Below, in pieces: positions 17,176-25,426 of a stretch of DNA of 44,780 nt. Under the pieces are notes generated by a model. That model made no database searches, was not told the DNA's origin, and was given only the letters and a program-made list of their open reading frames with translations. The position numbers and the translations under genes are program-made. Origin of the DNA: Nitrospirota bacterium (lineage in GTDB: Bacteria; Nitrospirota; Thermodesulfovibrionia; Thermodesulfovibrionales; SM23-35); the NCBI GenBank assembly GCA_040754395.1, contig JBFMCL010000023.1:1-44780 (forward strand), written 5' to 3'. Numbering within the stretch: position 1 is the first letter of the stretch; the number at the start of each line of letters is the position of its first letter.

Positions 17176-18222
17176 TCATAGTAAGATTTTCACCAGACCC
17201 GTTACCAGGATGTTTGCCAGCGCCACCGGGATGAGTATCTTCCAGCCGACCGCCATTAGCTGGTCGTATCTGTACCTTGGCAGGGTCGCCCTGATCCAGT
17301 AATAGAAAAACATAAATGCATACACTTTCATGAGAAACCATACGATACCGGGAACCATGGTTATGAAAGGCACATATTTTGTGATATACCACGGCAACGT
17401 CCATCCCCCGAGGAAACAGATGGTTGCCAGTGAAGCCATGAGGAGCATTGCGATATATTCACCGAGAAAGAAGAGTGCGAATCTGAACCCGCTGTATTCG
17501 GTGAAATATCCGGCAACAAGTTCGCTTTCCGCTTCTGGCATGTCAAAAGGTGTCCTGTTCGTTTCAGCCACCGCTGCAATGGTAAAGACAACAAAACCGA
17601 CTATCTGCGGTATTGCGAAGATCCCGAAGACCGATTCTTCCTGGGCACGGACAATCTCTGTGAGGTTCAGAGAACCCGCCATGATCATGACTCCCACAAG
17701 ACTCAGTCCGAGCGCAATCTCATAGCTGATGACCTGGGCAGCCGACCTGAGACCGCCCATAAACGCATACTTCGAATTGGATGCCCAGCCTGATACGAAT
17801 ACTCCGTATACTCCGATTCCTGCCATCGCGAAGATAAACAGGAGCCCCACATTGATATCCGCGATGACGAAACCGTAGGAGAACGGAATGACAGACAGGT
17901 TCACCATCGATGAGGCCATAAAGATTATCGGAGCAATATAAAAGACGGGCTTGTCCGCCTTATCGGGGATGATATCTTCCTTGAAGAAAAGTTTCAGACC
18001 GTCTGCGAACGGCTGCAAAAGTCCGTGCGGCCCTACCCTCATGGGGCCGAGCCTCACCTGCATATGTCCAATAACCTTCCGCTCAAAATATGTCGCATAG
18101 GCGACATGCAGTAATCCGATGCCGAGCACCACGGCGATCTTAATAATGATAATAAACACGTTGATCCCGAATTTGATAAATCCGTCGAGCTGCTGGGGCG
18201 TTATGATATTTGAGATATCCAT
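17176..18222 (-). CDS. nuoH: Complex I subunit H, quinone-site membrane subunit
   Basis: 348-residue, eight-helix subunit forming the quinone channel with NuoB and NuoD. Clear signatures: ERKVIGHMQVRLGPMRVGPHGLLQPFADGLKLFFKE-type sequence at about 48-85, the acidic loop IPDKADKPVF, and AVAETNRTPFDMPEAESELVAGYFTEYSG (about 220-250) that lines the quinone site. ATG at 18222, 2 bases after the nuoD stop. Nothing unusual in length or motifs. Confidence 0.95.
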   Translation of the reverse strand: MDISNIITPQQLDGFIKFGINVFIIIIKIAVVLGIGLLHVAYATYFERKVIGHMQVRLGPMRVGPHGLLQPFADGLKLFFKEDIIPDKADKPVFYIAPIIFMASSMVNLSVIPFSYGFVIADINVGLLFIFAMAGIGVYGVFVSGWASNSKYAFMGGLRSAAQVISYEIALGLSLVGVMIMAGSLNLTEIVRAQEESVFGIFAIPQIVGFVVFTIAAVAETNRTPFDMPEAESELVAGYFTEYSGFRFALFFLGEYIAMLLMASLATICFLGGWTLPWYITKYVPFITMVPGIVWFLMKVYAFMFFYYWIRATLPRYRYDQLMAVGWKILIPVALANILVTGLVKILL

Positions 18223-18224
18223 GA

Positions 18225-19691
18225 CTATCTGTCACATTCTCCGAGCACGATGTCGATCGTCCCGATCACTGAGATGACGTCGGCGACCAGATGCCCTACA
18301 CAGAGCCTTGGCAGGCAGCCGGCATGAATGTATGATGGAGCCCTCAGCCTCATCCTGTAAGGCTTCCCGGATCCGTCGCTCACGAAATAGAACCCGAGTT
18401 CGCCTTTCGGCACCTCAGTCGCAACATATATTTCTCCCTCGGGAACTTTCGGTCCCTTTTTGATGAATTCAAACTGCTTTACCAGATGCTGGTGCGCTGT
18501 CTTGATGTCTTCCGGCAACTGATCGGGCGCCACAGCAAGTTCCGCCAGCTTTTCATCGCTCAGCCCCTTTCCTCCCGGCACCACAGTAAGCGCCTTGAAT
18601 TTACAGGTGGCCAGACAGGTTGAGCAGGCTACGCAGAGTTCCTGATTGATTTTATGCGGCACTTTTTTCTGGCCGGTTATGGCCTTTGCAGGACATGCCC
18701 TGAGGCACATTCCGCAGGCCTTGCAGGCCTTTTCAAGAATAAAATATGTCAGATCCTTTGTCGGATGGGTAATCGCCATCATTTTGTCTTTTGGCTGAAG
18801 GGTATATTTGGGCTCATCCGCCATCACAGGCCCTGTCGGAAGTTTTTCGATGCACTGCCTGATGATGTTGTTTGATTGCCTCATCTCAAGCATCCTGCAG
18901 CGGTACCGGTCATAGGTATCGCCTTCGGTTCCGATCGGCACATCAAATTCGACCTGGTCATATGCATCATACGGCATATGCTTTCTTATGTCATAAGAAA
19001 CCCCGGAGCCCCTTAAGGTAGGGCCTGTCATGCCCCAGCTTACCGCTTCTTCCGCTGATATCACCCCGATGCCTTTTGTCCTCTGGAGCCAGATCCTGTT
19101 CTGATCGATCAGTGTCTCATATTCAAGAATCCTCGAGGGAAACTCATCGGTAAATTTCCACAGGCTTTCGAGAAATTCCTGGGGAACATCATTTCTCACG
19201 CCGCCTATCCTCGGATAGGTTACCGTAAGTCTTGCGCCGCATATCATTTCATACAGGTCGAGAATCCATTCCCTTTCACGGAAACAATAGAGAAATACGG
19301 TCATTGCACCGATATCGAGTGCGTGCGTCGCAAGCCATAGAAGGTGGTTTGCGATCCTTGACATCTCGCCGACGATCGTTCTGATGAATTTTGCCCTTAC
19401 AGGGACTTCGATTCCGAACAGTTTTTCCGCTGCAATGCAATAGCCGATATTATTCGACATCGCAGACACATAATCCATCCTGTCGGTCAGCGGCAGGGCC
19501 TGGAAGTAACTCAGACTTTCCCCGAGTTTTTCAATGCCGCGATGAAGATATCCCACATATGGAGTTACCTTCACAATGGTCTCTCCATCCATATCAAGCA
19601 CGAGCCTCAGGACACCATGTGTGGCAGGGTGCTGCGGCCCCATGTTGACATTGAGTTCCCGGGTTTCGAATATCTTCTCTAACTGTTCCAT
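18225..19691 (-). CDS. nuoD: Complex I subunit D with inserted two-[4Fe-4S] ferredoxin-like domain
   Basis: 488-residue 49-kDa-type core subunit. The canonical body is intact: [22 protein letters not shown] near the N-terminus, [12 protein letters not shown] with quinone-site His and the following Tyr region, [13 protein letters not shown]-type sequence near 270-280, and a C-terminal block from [18 protein letters not shown] to IVLGECDR. Normal NuoD has about 400 residues. Here, between about 300 and 410, a loop is replaced by a ferredoxin-like insertion with C323/C326/C329/C333 ([12 protein letters not shown]) and C353/C356/C359/C363, spaced for two [4Fe-4S] clusters, plus a ~40-residue linker. 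The frame is continuous, so this is not an assembly of two genes. Start at ATG 19691, with AAGGA upstream; the longer frame overlaps nuoC. Confidence 0.95.
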   Translation of the reverse strand: MEQLEKIFETRELNVNMGPQHPATHGVLRLVLDMDGETIVKVTPYVGYLHRGIEKLGESLSYFQALPLTDRMDYVSAMSNNIGYCIAAEKLFGIEVPVRAKFIRTIVGEMSRIANHLLWLATHALDIGAMTVFLYCFREREWILDLYEMICGARLTVTYPRIGGVRNDVPQEFLESLWKFTDEFPSRILEYETLIDQNRIWLQRTKGIGVISAEEAVSWGMTGPTLRGSGVSYDIRKHMPYDAYDQVEFDVPIGTEGDTYDRYRCRMLEMRQSNNIIRQCIEKLPTGPVMADEPKYTLQPKDKMMAITHPTKDLTYFILEKACKACGMCLRACPAKAITGQKKVPHKINQELCVACSTCLATCKFKALTVVPGGKGLSDEKLAELAVAPDQLPEDIKTAHQHLVKQFEFIKKGPKVPEGEIYVATEVPKGELGFYFVSDGSGKPYRMRLRAPSYIHAGCLPRLCVGHLVADVISVIGTIDIVLGECDR

Positions 19692-19692
19692 A

Positions 19693-20274
19693 TTATCCTT
19701 CCCACTCAAACTCGCGTAACTCTTTGGACCTCTTGAGAACCTGGATAAATTCCGGCCAGTCATTCTCAAGGGCTGGTCCCTGGAGAGGATAGTCTTTTCT
19801 TAACGGATATCCTTCCCAGTCTTCCGGCATAAGGATTCTCCTCAGATCCGGATGACCGGAAAATTCAATTCCGAACATATCGAAACATTCCCTTTCGTGC
19901 CAGTCTGCACCGGCCCAGATGGGAACTACAGAAGCTATTTTGGTATCATTTTCAGGGACCTGCGCCCTGATCCGTATATGATGACGGTATCTGATTGAAT
20001 AAAGGTTATAAACGACCTCGAACCGTATTTCCTTCTTTTTCTGGTAATCAACCGCAGTGAGGTCCTGAAGATGGTCCAGGCTCAGGAGGGGATCATCGTG
20101 GAGATATCTGAGAATCTGGAAAATCTGATCCCGTTTCACGATAACCGAGACCTGATCCCTGAATTCGGCGATATCGATCACCTGTTCGGGGAATTTCTCC
20201 TTTATTTTTTCCGCGATCGCCTGCGGGGCAAGACCTGCAGGATATACAGATACTCTGACTTCTGTTACCGCCAT
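19693..20274 (-). CDS. nuoC: Complex I subunit C
   Basis: 193-residue 30-kDa-type peripheral subunit. The family signature [21 protein letters not shown], followed by [12 protein letters not shown], is near residues 130-170. It scaffolds NuoB, NuoD and NuoI and has no cofactor. NuoC and NuoD are separate here, not fused as in Escherichia coli. I take the ATG at 20274, preceded by GAGGTGGAG, rather than 20292; either way the start overlaps the nuoB end slightly. Confidence 0.93.
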   Translation of the reverse strand: MAVTEVRVSVYPAGLAPQAIAEKIKEKFPEQVIDIAEFRDQVSVIVKRDQIFQILRYLHDDPLLSLDHLQDLTAVDYQKKKEIRFEVVYNLYSIRYRHHIRIRAQVPENDTKIASVVPIWAGADWHERECFDMFGIEFSGHPDLRRILMPEDWEGYPLRKDYPLQGPALENDWPEFIQVLKRSKELREFEWEG

Positions 20275-20786
20275 GGGCTCCACCTCGCGCATTCCTTGCG
20301 AATCTTCTCCTGGAGCATCATCATGCCCTCAAGCAGTGTCTCGGGCCTCGGGGGGCAGCCGGGCACAAATACGTCAACAGGGAGGAAGGTGTCGCATCCC
20401 TGAACAGTGCTGTAAGTCCTGAACACCCCGCCTGTACACGCGCAGCTTCCCATGGCAACCACATATCTCGGCTCAGGAATCTGATCATATACCCTTCTGA
20501 CCACTGGGGCCATCTTCTTGGTGACTGTCCCTGCAACGATCATGCAGTCCGCCTGTCTGGGAGACCCTCTGAAAATAATTCCGAACCTGTCAAAATCATA
20601 ATGGGCTGCACCGACAGCCATCATTTCGATTGCGCAGCATGCAAGGCCGAACGTCGTGGGCCATATGGAGGATAACCTTCCCCAGTTTACGATCTTGTCC
20701 AGTGAGGTGATAATGACATTCGGGGGCAGTATTTTTGTTCCTTTTTCAACTTCTACAAGTCCGACTGTTGATGTATCGATCAACAT
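20265..20786 (-). CDS. nuoB: Complex I subunit B, cluster N2 subunit
   Basis: 173-residue subunit carrying the terminal [4Fe-4S] cluster N2 that reduces quinone. Ligands are the tandem C50-C51 ([12 protein letters not shown]), C115 (MGSCACTGG) and C144 (VPGCPPRPE). It resembles [NiFe]-hydrogenase small subunits, from which the family derives. AGGGGGT lies upstream of the ATG at 20786. Length and all ligands are normal. Confidence 0.95.
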   Translation of the reverse strand: MLIDTSTVGLVEVEKGTKILPPNVIITSLDKIVNWGRLSSIWPTTFGLACCAIEMMAVGAAHYDFDRFGIIFRGSPRQADCMIVAGTVTKKMAPVVRRVYDQIPEPRYVVAMGSCACTGGVFRTYSTVQGCDTFLPVDVFVPGCPPRPETLLEGMMMLQEKIRKECARWSPWR

Positions 20787-20812
20787 CTCACTACCCCCTT
20801 GTGGTTATTGTG

Positions 20813-21184
20813 TTAATCCCACTGAAATGCCTCTTTTTTCCAGGCATAGATGTAACCAATCAGAAGTATGACGATAAAGAGCACCATTTCTATAAAGGCA
20901 AAGATTCCGATATTATCAAATACGATAGCCCACGGATAGATAAAAATCGCTTCGACATCGAACACGACGAAGAGCATGGCGATGATGTAGAATCGTACCG
21001 CAAACCGTGTACGCGGTTCACCGGTCGGGGTGATGCCGGATTCATACGGCATGAGTTTTTCAAAATAGGGTTTTTTCAGCCTGAAGATGAGCCCGATTAG
21101 CAGGGCGCCAAAGCCAAAGGCCGTAGCGATGATGATAAAGATGAGAACCGGCAAATATTCTGATGGTAAATAGGTTCCAGGCAT
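20813..21184 (-). CDS. nuoA: Complex I subunit A
   Basis: 123-residue, three-helix membrane subunit and first gene of the operon. Signature MPYESGITPTGEPRTRFAVRFYIIAMLFVVFDVEAIFIYPWA matches the family loop and TM2 with conserved acidic residues. The ATG at 21184 has no Shine-Dalgarno; a good promoter ends only 10 bases upstream, so the transcript may be almost leaderless. No other plausible start lies before the first helix. Confidence 0.94.
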   Translation of the reverse strand: MPGTYLPSEYLPVLIFIIIATAFGFGALLIGLIFRLKKPYFEKLMPYESGITPTGEPRTRFAVRFYIIAMLFVVFDVEAIFIYPWAIVFDNIGIFAFIEMVLFIVILLIGYIYAWKKEAFQWD

Positions 21185-21194
21185 AAGCGGTTAT

Positions 21195-21224
21195 GTTATA
21201 CTGAAAAGCAATTGCTCTTGTCAA
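21195..21224 (-). promoter_or_regulatory. Promoter of the nuo operon
   Basis: On the minus strand a perfect TTGACA -35 (21224-21219) and TATAAC -10 (21200-21195) are separated by 18 bases. Transcription should begin around 21187-21189, giving a leader of only about 4 bases before the nuoA ATG. Confidence 0.65.
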
Positions 21225-21292
21225 GAAAAAAATTGCTGGCTTTGCGCATGTGGAAAAAAACTCATTTAATATGAAGAGAGGAAGGATTTCTG

Positions 21293-22132
21293 ATGTTTAA
21301 AATCTTGAGAAAAGAGGCAGTCTCGGAACTGGTCACGCTGTTTGAAATTAAGGCAAAAGATATCGCGAAGAAAGCAAAGGCGGGCAACTTCTTCACTCTC
21401 AGGATACATGAACACGGAGAAAGGATTCCGCTGACAATAGCGGATTATGACAGGGACAGAGGTACGATCACCACAGTTTTCCAGAAGGTCGGAAAGACCA
21501 CCTATCAGCTTGCGTCCCTGCGGGAAGGCGACTATATTACTGATGTGATCGGTCCGCTCGGGATGCCTTCCCATATAGAAAAATTCGGGAAGGTCGTCTG
21601 TGTCGGCGGCGGAGTAGGAATCGCTCCCATATATCCGATTGCGAGGGCGCTAAAGGAGGCGGGGAATACCGTGATTTCGATAATCGGCGCAAGGTCGAAA
21701 AATCTGATCTTCTGGGAAGAAAAGATGCGCGGTGTCTCTGACGAGCTTCTCATCACCACTGATGACGGCTCATATGGAAGGAAGGCTGTCGTTACGGTTC
21801 CCCTGGATGAGCTCCTGAAGGAGCACAAGGACGACATCCCGCTGGTCTACGCAATCGGCCCGGCCATAATGATGAAGTTCGTCTGCGTGACAACCGAAAA
21901 ACACGGGGTAAAAACAATCGTCAGCCTGAATTCCATCATGGTCGATGCAACAGGGATGTGCGGCGCCTGCAGAGTCGAAGTCGGCGGAGAGACAAAATTC
22001 GCCTGTGTCGACGGACCCGAATTCGACGGGCACAAGGTAGATTTCAATCTCCTCATGTCAAGGCAGAGAATGTACGCCGAGGAAGAGAAGACCGCGCTGG
22101 AAAAGTATAGAGAAACGATGGGAGTTCAATAG
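21293..22132 (+). CDS. NfnA/SudB-like FAD and [2Fe-2S] oxidoreductase subunit
   Basis: 279-residue protein of the ferredoxin-NADP+ reductase-like family that includes NfnA, SudB and the electron-transfer subunit PyrK. Seen in order: an FAD-binding barrel with RIPLTIAD (44-51) and IGPLG (87-90), an NAD(P)-binding half beginning CVGGGVGIAPIYPIA, and a C-terminal [2Fe-2S] site with D218, C223, C226 and C238 (DATGMCGACR and FACVDG). With its partner gene 1 base downstream it would form a heterodimer that moves electrons between NAD(P)H and ferredoxin or sulfur compounds. GAGAGGAAGG provides a strong ribosome-binding site. It is divergent from the nuo operon with a 108-base shared intergenic region. 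Confidence 0.85.
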   Translation: MFKILRKEAVSELVTLFEIKAKDIAKKAKAGNFFTLRIHEHGERIPLTIADYDRDRGTITTVFQKVGKTTYQLASLREGDYITDVIGPLGMPSHIEKFGKVVCVGGGVGIAPIYPIARALKEAGNTVISIIGARSKNLIFWEEKMRGVSDELLITTDDGSYGRKAVVTVPLDELLKEHKDDIPLVYAIGPAIMMKFVCVTTEKHGVKTIVSLNSIMVDATGMCGACRVEVGGETKFACVDGPEFDGHKVDFNLLMSRQRMYAEEEKTALEKYRETMGVQ

Positions 22133-22133
22133 C

Positions 22134-23576
22134 ATGGAAAACAACAGAGAAGAAACACAGCCTTCCAGCAGAATACCCTTGAAAGAGCAGGCCCCGCTTA
22201 CACGGGCAAGGAATTTCATGGAAGTCCCCTATGGATACACCCCTGAGGAGGCGGTCCAGGAAGCGTCACGGTGCCTGTCCTGCCTGAAACCCACCTGCAG
22301 GAGCGGCTGTCCGGTAGCAGTCGACATTCCCTCATTCATCAAACTGATTAAAGAGGGAAGGTTTATCGAAGCGGCATGGAAAATAAAGGAAGAGAACGCC
22401 CTTCCTGCTGTCTGCGGAAGGGTATGCCCGCAGGAGATTCAATGCGAATCCCTGTGCATCCTCGGGAAGAAGGGAGAGCCTGTCGCGATAGGAAATCTCG
22501 AACGATTCGTGGCCGACTATGAGCGCGAAAAGGGAGATGTGCAGGTTCCCGAAAAACCGACCCTGACCGGGCGGAAGATCGCGATAATCGGCTCAGGACC
22601 TGGCGGGCTGACCTGCGCAGCCGACCTCATTAAGGCAGGGCATCAGGTCACCCTGTTTGAAGCACTGCACAAGCCGGGGGGGGTTTTGATTTACGGCATA
22701 CCGGAATTCAGGCTTCCGAAGGCGATTGTCGAAAAAGAAGTTGACTATATCAGAAATCTCGGGGTCAGTGTAGTGGTGAATGCGGTCATCGGCAACCTTT
22801 TCACCGTCGATGAACTGCTTACTGAACACGGCTACGATGCATGCTTTATCGCTACCGGTGCCGGTCTGCCGGTTTTCATGGGGATACCGGGTGAAAACCT
22901 CAACGGCGTCTATTCCGCGAATGAATTCCTGACAAGGGCAAATCTCATGAAGGCATATCTTTTTCCGGAATATGACACCCCGATAAAAAGGGGGCGGAAT
23001 GTCGCGGTTTTCGGAGGCGGCAACGTCGCAATGGATTCCGCACGGGTTGCGCTCAGGCTCGGTGCAGAAAAAGTATATCTCATCTACCGGCGCTCCGAGG
23101 CAGAGATGCCCGCAAGGAAGGCGGAAATCCATCATGCACATGAAGAAGGAGTGGAATTTCTCATGCTCACCAACCCTGTCCGGTTTGTCGATGACGGCAA
23201 GGGAAATGTCTGTGCGGTTGAATGCATGAAGATGGAACTGGGAGACCCCGATGCCTCGGGCAGAAGAAAGCCCGTTCCGGTCAAAAACAGTGAATTCCGG
23301 ATCGAAATCGATGTGGCAATTCCCGCGATCGGGACACGATCTAATCCCCTTCTGACAAAGACGATGCCTGATCTGTCATTGAACAAGAGAGGCTATATTG
23401 TCGCTGATGAAGAGACCGGAATGACTTCGAAGCCGGGCGTATTTGCCGGCGGAGACATCGTCACAGGTTCTGCAACGGTAATCCTCGCAATGGGGTCGGG
23501 AAGAAAAGCGGCATCAGCAATCAATGAATACCTCAGGTGGAAGTACTGGGACACGGGCAGATTCATCAGCCGGTAA
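22134..23576 (+). CDS. NfnB/SudA/GltD-like FAD-dependent pyridine nucleotide oxidoreductase
   Basis: 480-residue flavoprotein related to NfnB, sulfide dehydrogenase SudA and the glutamate synthase small subunit. The N-terminal domain carries two [4Fe-4S] sites: C47/C50/C55/C59 and C94/C98/C104/C108. An FAD-binding Rossmann motif follows (IAIIGSGPGGLT, about 149-160), then an NADPH-binding motif VAVFGGGNVAMDSARVALRLG, and the closing GVFAGGDIVTGSATVILAMGSG. Pairing with an NfnA-like subunit and no gltB in the window favours NfnAB or SudAB over glutamate synthase. NfnAB bifurcates electrons between NADPH, NAD+ and ferredoxin. Its place beside a complex I lacking the NADH module makes a ferredoxin link plausible but unproven. 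Confidence 0.85.
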   Translation: MENNREETQPSSRIPLKEQAPLTRARNFMEVPYGYTPEEAVQEASRCLSCLKPTCRSGCPVAVDIPSFIKLIKEGRFIEAAWKIKEENALPAVCGRVCPQEIQCESLCILGKKGEPVAIGNLERFVADYEREKGDVQVPEKPTLTGRKIAIIGSGPGGLTCAADLIKAGHQVTLFEALHKPGGVLIYGIPEFRLPKAIVEKEVDYIRNLGVSVVVNAVIGNLFTVDELLTEHGYDACFIATGAGLPVFMGIPGENLNGVYSANEFLTRANLMKAYLFPEYDTPIKRGRNVAVFGGGNVAMDSARVALRLGAEKVYLIYRRSEAEMPARKAEIHHAHEEGVEFLMLTNPVRFVDDGKGNVCAVECMKMELGDPDASGRRKPVPVKNSEFRIEIDVAIPAIGTRSNPLLTKTMPDLSLNKRGYIVADEETGMTSKPGVFAGGDIVTGSATVILAMGSGRKAASAINEYLRWKYWDTGRFISR

Positions 23577-23588
23577 ACACCGTTTTTT
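23571..23588 (+). terminator. Short hairpin plus T6 after the NfnAB-like pair
   Basis: CGGT-AAAC-ACCG forms a 4-bp stem overlapping the stop codon (23574-23576), followed directly by six T. The stem is short, so termination may be inefficient. Confidence 0.35.
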
Positions 23589-23785
23589 ACTGCCCGGGCC
23601 TTTCTCTGAATGATTCCGGGCGAGAATGATTGCCCTCCATAATGCGCGTTCTTTTTTCCTGCGGGACAGTTGCAGACATATGAACGGCTGGACGACATGA
23701 GCTTTGTAAAAGAGGCGGATACCCTCCTGATCTATTGAAGCGGCTGGCAATATAAAAGTATTTACACACCATGAAAACAGAGGCG

Positions 23786-23926
23786 TTATGTCTTCCTCTT
23801 TTTCTTTTTTCTGACTGAAAGCGCCAGTAACGCAGCAGCACCAAGACCGATTGCCCCCCGGGCGATCAGACCTGATACCATACACGCCTTCTCGAAAATC
23901 CGCTTTCCCTTCACCATGAATTCCAT
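23786..23926 (-). CDS. Possible 46-residue single-helix membrane peptide
   Basis: A minus-strand ATG at 23926 opens 46 codons encoding a basic N-terminus (MEFMVKGKRI), a small-residue-rich hydrophobic helix (about 16-37, with Gly/Ala spacing GAIGLGAAALLAL) and a Lys/Arg-rich C-terminus. This architecture is typical of small membrane proteins, and the frame ends cleanly. The ribosome-binding site is weak, and I see no promoter. It lies in an otherwise empty 500-base gap between the NfnAB-like pair and the next plus-strand promoter. Could be chance. Confidence 0.3.
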   Translation of the reverse strand: MEFMVKGKRIFEKACMVSGLIARGAIGLGAAALLALSVRKKKKRKT

Positions 23927-24018
23927 GTTTCCATGATATCATCAACCGAAGAATAAAGAAAACGTGTCTGATTTTCCTGAGCAGCATACATGCTCAGCAA
24001 CGATTCGCGCTGATGACC

Positions 24019-24046
24019 TTGTATCAAAAATTTTTTATGCTATACT
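24019..24046 (+). promoter_or_regulatory. Strong sigma-70 promoter for the small Cys/His protein
   Basis: TTGTAT (24019-24024) and TATACT (24041-24046) are spaced 16 bases apart, with an A/T-rich spacer. The -35 hexamer is part of a 12-base sequence, TTGTATCAAAAA, repeated exactly at 24056-24067, just after the predicted transcription start. Confidence 0.6.
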
Positions 24047-24085
24047 TAATGGAAGTTGTATCAAAAACCTTTTAAAGGAGGGACT

Positions 24086-24196
24086 ATGGCAACAGTCAAG
24101 AAAGCAGCATGCGCCGCAAAAACCACAAAAGGAACAAAATGCAAGAAGACCGCAGTCGGAAAATCAAAGTTCTGCGCGACTCACAAGAAAAAATAG
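24086..24196 (+). CDS. 36-residue basic Cys/His zinc-binding-like protein
   Basis: Very small protein with about one third Lys. The pattern C9...T-x-x-G-x-x-C19, then C30-x-x-H33 (FCATHKKK at the end) matches the compact Cys3His zinc motifs seen in short DUF5763-like proteins. The gene is complete: a good promoter 40 bases upstream, GGAGGG 6 bases before the ATG, a clean stop and a rho-independent terminator 15 bases later. This monocistronic layout suggests high independent expression. Charge and the zinc-like knot point to nucleic-acid or ribosome binding, but that is inference; no function is known to me. Confidence 0.7.
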   Translation: MATVKKAACAAKTTKGTKCKKTAVGKSKFCATHKKK

Positions 24197-24211
24197 AGAG
24201 CTGAATATTTC

Positions 24212-24250
24212 CCTGTCTCCGGTATTTTCTCCGGGGACAGGATTTCTTTT
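24212..24250 (+). terminator. Rho-independent terminator
   Basis: CCTGTCTCCGG (24212-24222) pairs with CCGGGGACAGG (24231-24241) through 11 base pairs, one of them G-U, around an 8-base loop, followed by a T-rich run. It ends the transcript of the small Cys/His protein. Confidence 0.75.
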
Positions 24251-24431
24251 CTCTGCCCATACCTCTGTTCACGGCCGGTGCTCATAGCATCTTCCATACA
24301 GCATAGCCCTTTTTCCGGCACACTCAATACGATCAATAGATGCGCGCACATCATGTCTGCAATGATTCATCTCCTGTGAGCGAAAATATTCTGTCCTCGG
24401 TATATTCAGAAAAATTTATGAATACTATGGA
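24251..24431. other. Short non-coding gap
   Basis: Between the terminator and the convergent HD-domain gene I see no reading frame or RNA gene. Confidence 0.4.
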
Positions 24432-25217
24432 TCAGACACTGAGTTTTTGGTCTACAAAATCCTTCAGAAACAAGAAGACATTTTGTATCTCCTCTGTGCG
24501 GGGAAGGTTCGAGATCATCCTGTTGAGGTAATCCCGTTCGGAGAGCAGCCGGAAGGATGGCAGGAAGTTAAGATCGAATATCCACGAAAGCTGCAGGAGC
24601 TTGAAATCGTTCAGGGTCTGTATCTTTGCAAGTGATATTATCTCCCTTTTATATATTTGGGACAGCACACCCGGTGTATACTCGGGGATATCGGGCAATC
24701 CGAGGGCAACTGCGGAAGCCCTCTGGTCTTCAGGGCTTTCATAGTACTCAAGGAAGACGCGCCATATATCGAGCTTGTCCGCATCCCTCACCAGCCTGAT
24801 GAAAAAGATCACGTCATCTTTTTCTTTTTTCGGAACGGAAAATGCATTGTGAAATTTCACTGACCGGATGATCAGTTCCTGTTCCTCGTCAGGGAGTTTC
24901 TGGAGGACATGTGTCTCTTCGAGAGTCTGCGCCCCGAGAAGCCCGTGGTTGACCGAAATACTGTCCCTGAACGTCCTGTACTTCCTGTACTGGGGAAATC
25001 TGCCGATGTCATGAAAAAGAGCGGCTGTTTCTGCCAGGAGTGCATTGTTTTTACTGAGTGACAGGCCCCCTGCGAGTATAGTCATGTTGCTGCATACGTT
25101 GAAGGTGTGTTTTTCCTTAAGACGGATATTCCTCTGGTCCTCTATATCCCCTGAATGGAAGGACCTGCAGTACTCACCAAACCATTTCTGAAAAAATATC
25201 AGATCATCCTTTTTCAT
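24432..25217 (-). CDS. HD-domain phosphohydrolase-like protein
   Basis: 261-residue cytoplasmic protein of the HD superfamily. The metal-binding core is visible: a His near residue 33 region followed by ETAALFHDIGRFPQY (HD pair about 89-90), then SVNHGLLGAQTLEE and a later conserved D in VRDADKLDIW (about 150). Such proteins usually hydrolyse nucleotides or second messengers with Mn or other divalent metal. It is not an HD-GYP protein since the GYP signature is lacking. The substrate is unknown. The gene stands alone, convergent with the plus-strand small protein. Confidence 0.75.
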   Translation of the reverse strand: MKKDDLIFFQKWFGEYCRSFHSGDIEDQRNIRLKEKHTFNVCSNMTILAGGLSLSKNNALLAETAALFHDIGRFPQYRKYRTFRDSISVNHGLLGAQTLEETHVLQKLPDEEQELIIRSVKFHNAFSVPKKEKDDVIFFIRLVRDADKLDIWRVFLEYYESPEDQRASAVALGLPDIPEYTPGVLSQIYKREIISLAKIQTLNDFKLLQLSWIFDLNFLPSFRLLSERDYLNRMISNLPRTEEIQNVFLFLKDFVDQKLSV

Positions 25218-25426
25218 GACAGGTCAGTATACATTTTAAACAAACTGCAGAGATGTTATAAAACATTTTCTCAAGCAGGCATCACCAGGGCACGAAAAAT
25301 AACAGTGTGTTGCATATACCAGGGAACCCTTTTCTTTATGTCCTGCGGTCTGCCGGACAGGCCGTGCATCATGGATAACTTCCGTAATCATGAATTTTTC
25401 CCCTCCTTCCGATACAATAGACCCAC

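Noticed and set aside
18225-19769. Longer NuoD start at 19769
   Set aside because: The 26 added residues are Arg/Ser-rich, overlap nuoC, and lack family similarity, while ATG 19691 has AAGGA upstream.
23514-23987. 157-residue minus-strand frame
   Set aside because: Low-complexity, Trp/Cys-rich, unlike any family, and it overlaps the nfnB-like 3' end; the smaller 46-codon frame in another phase is more protein-like.
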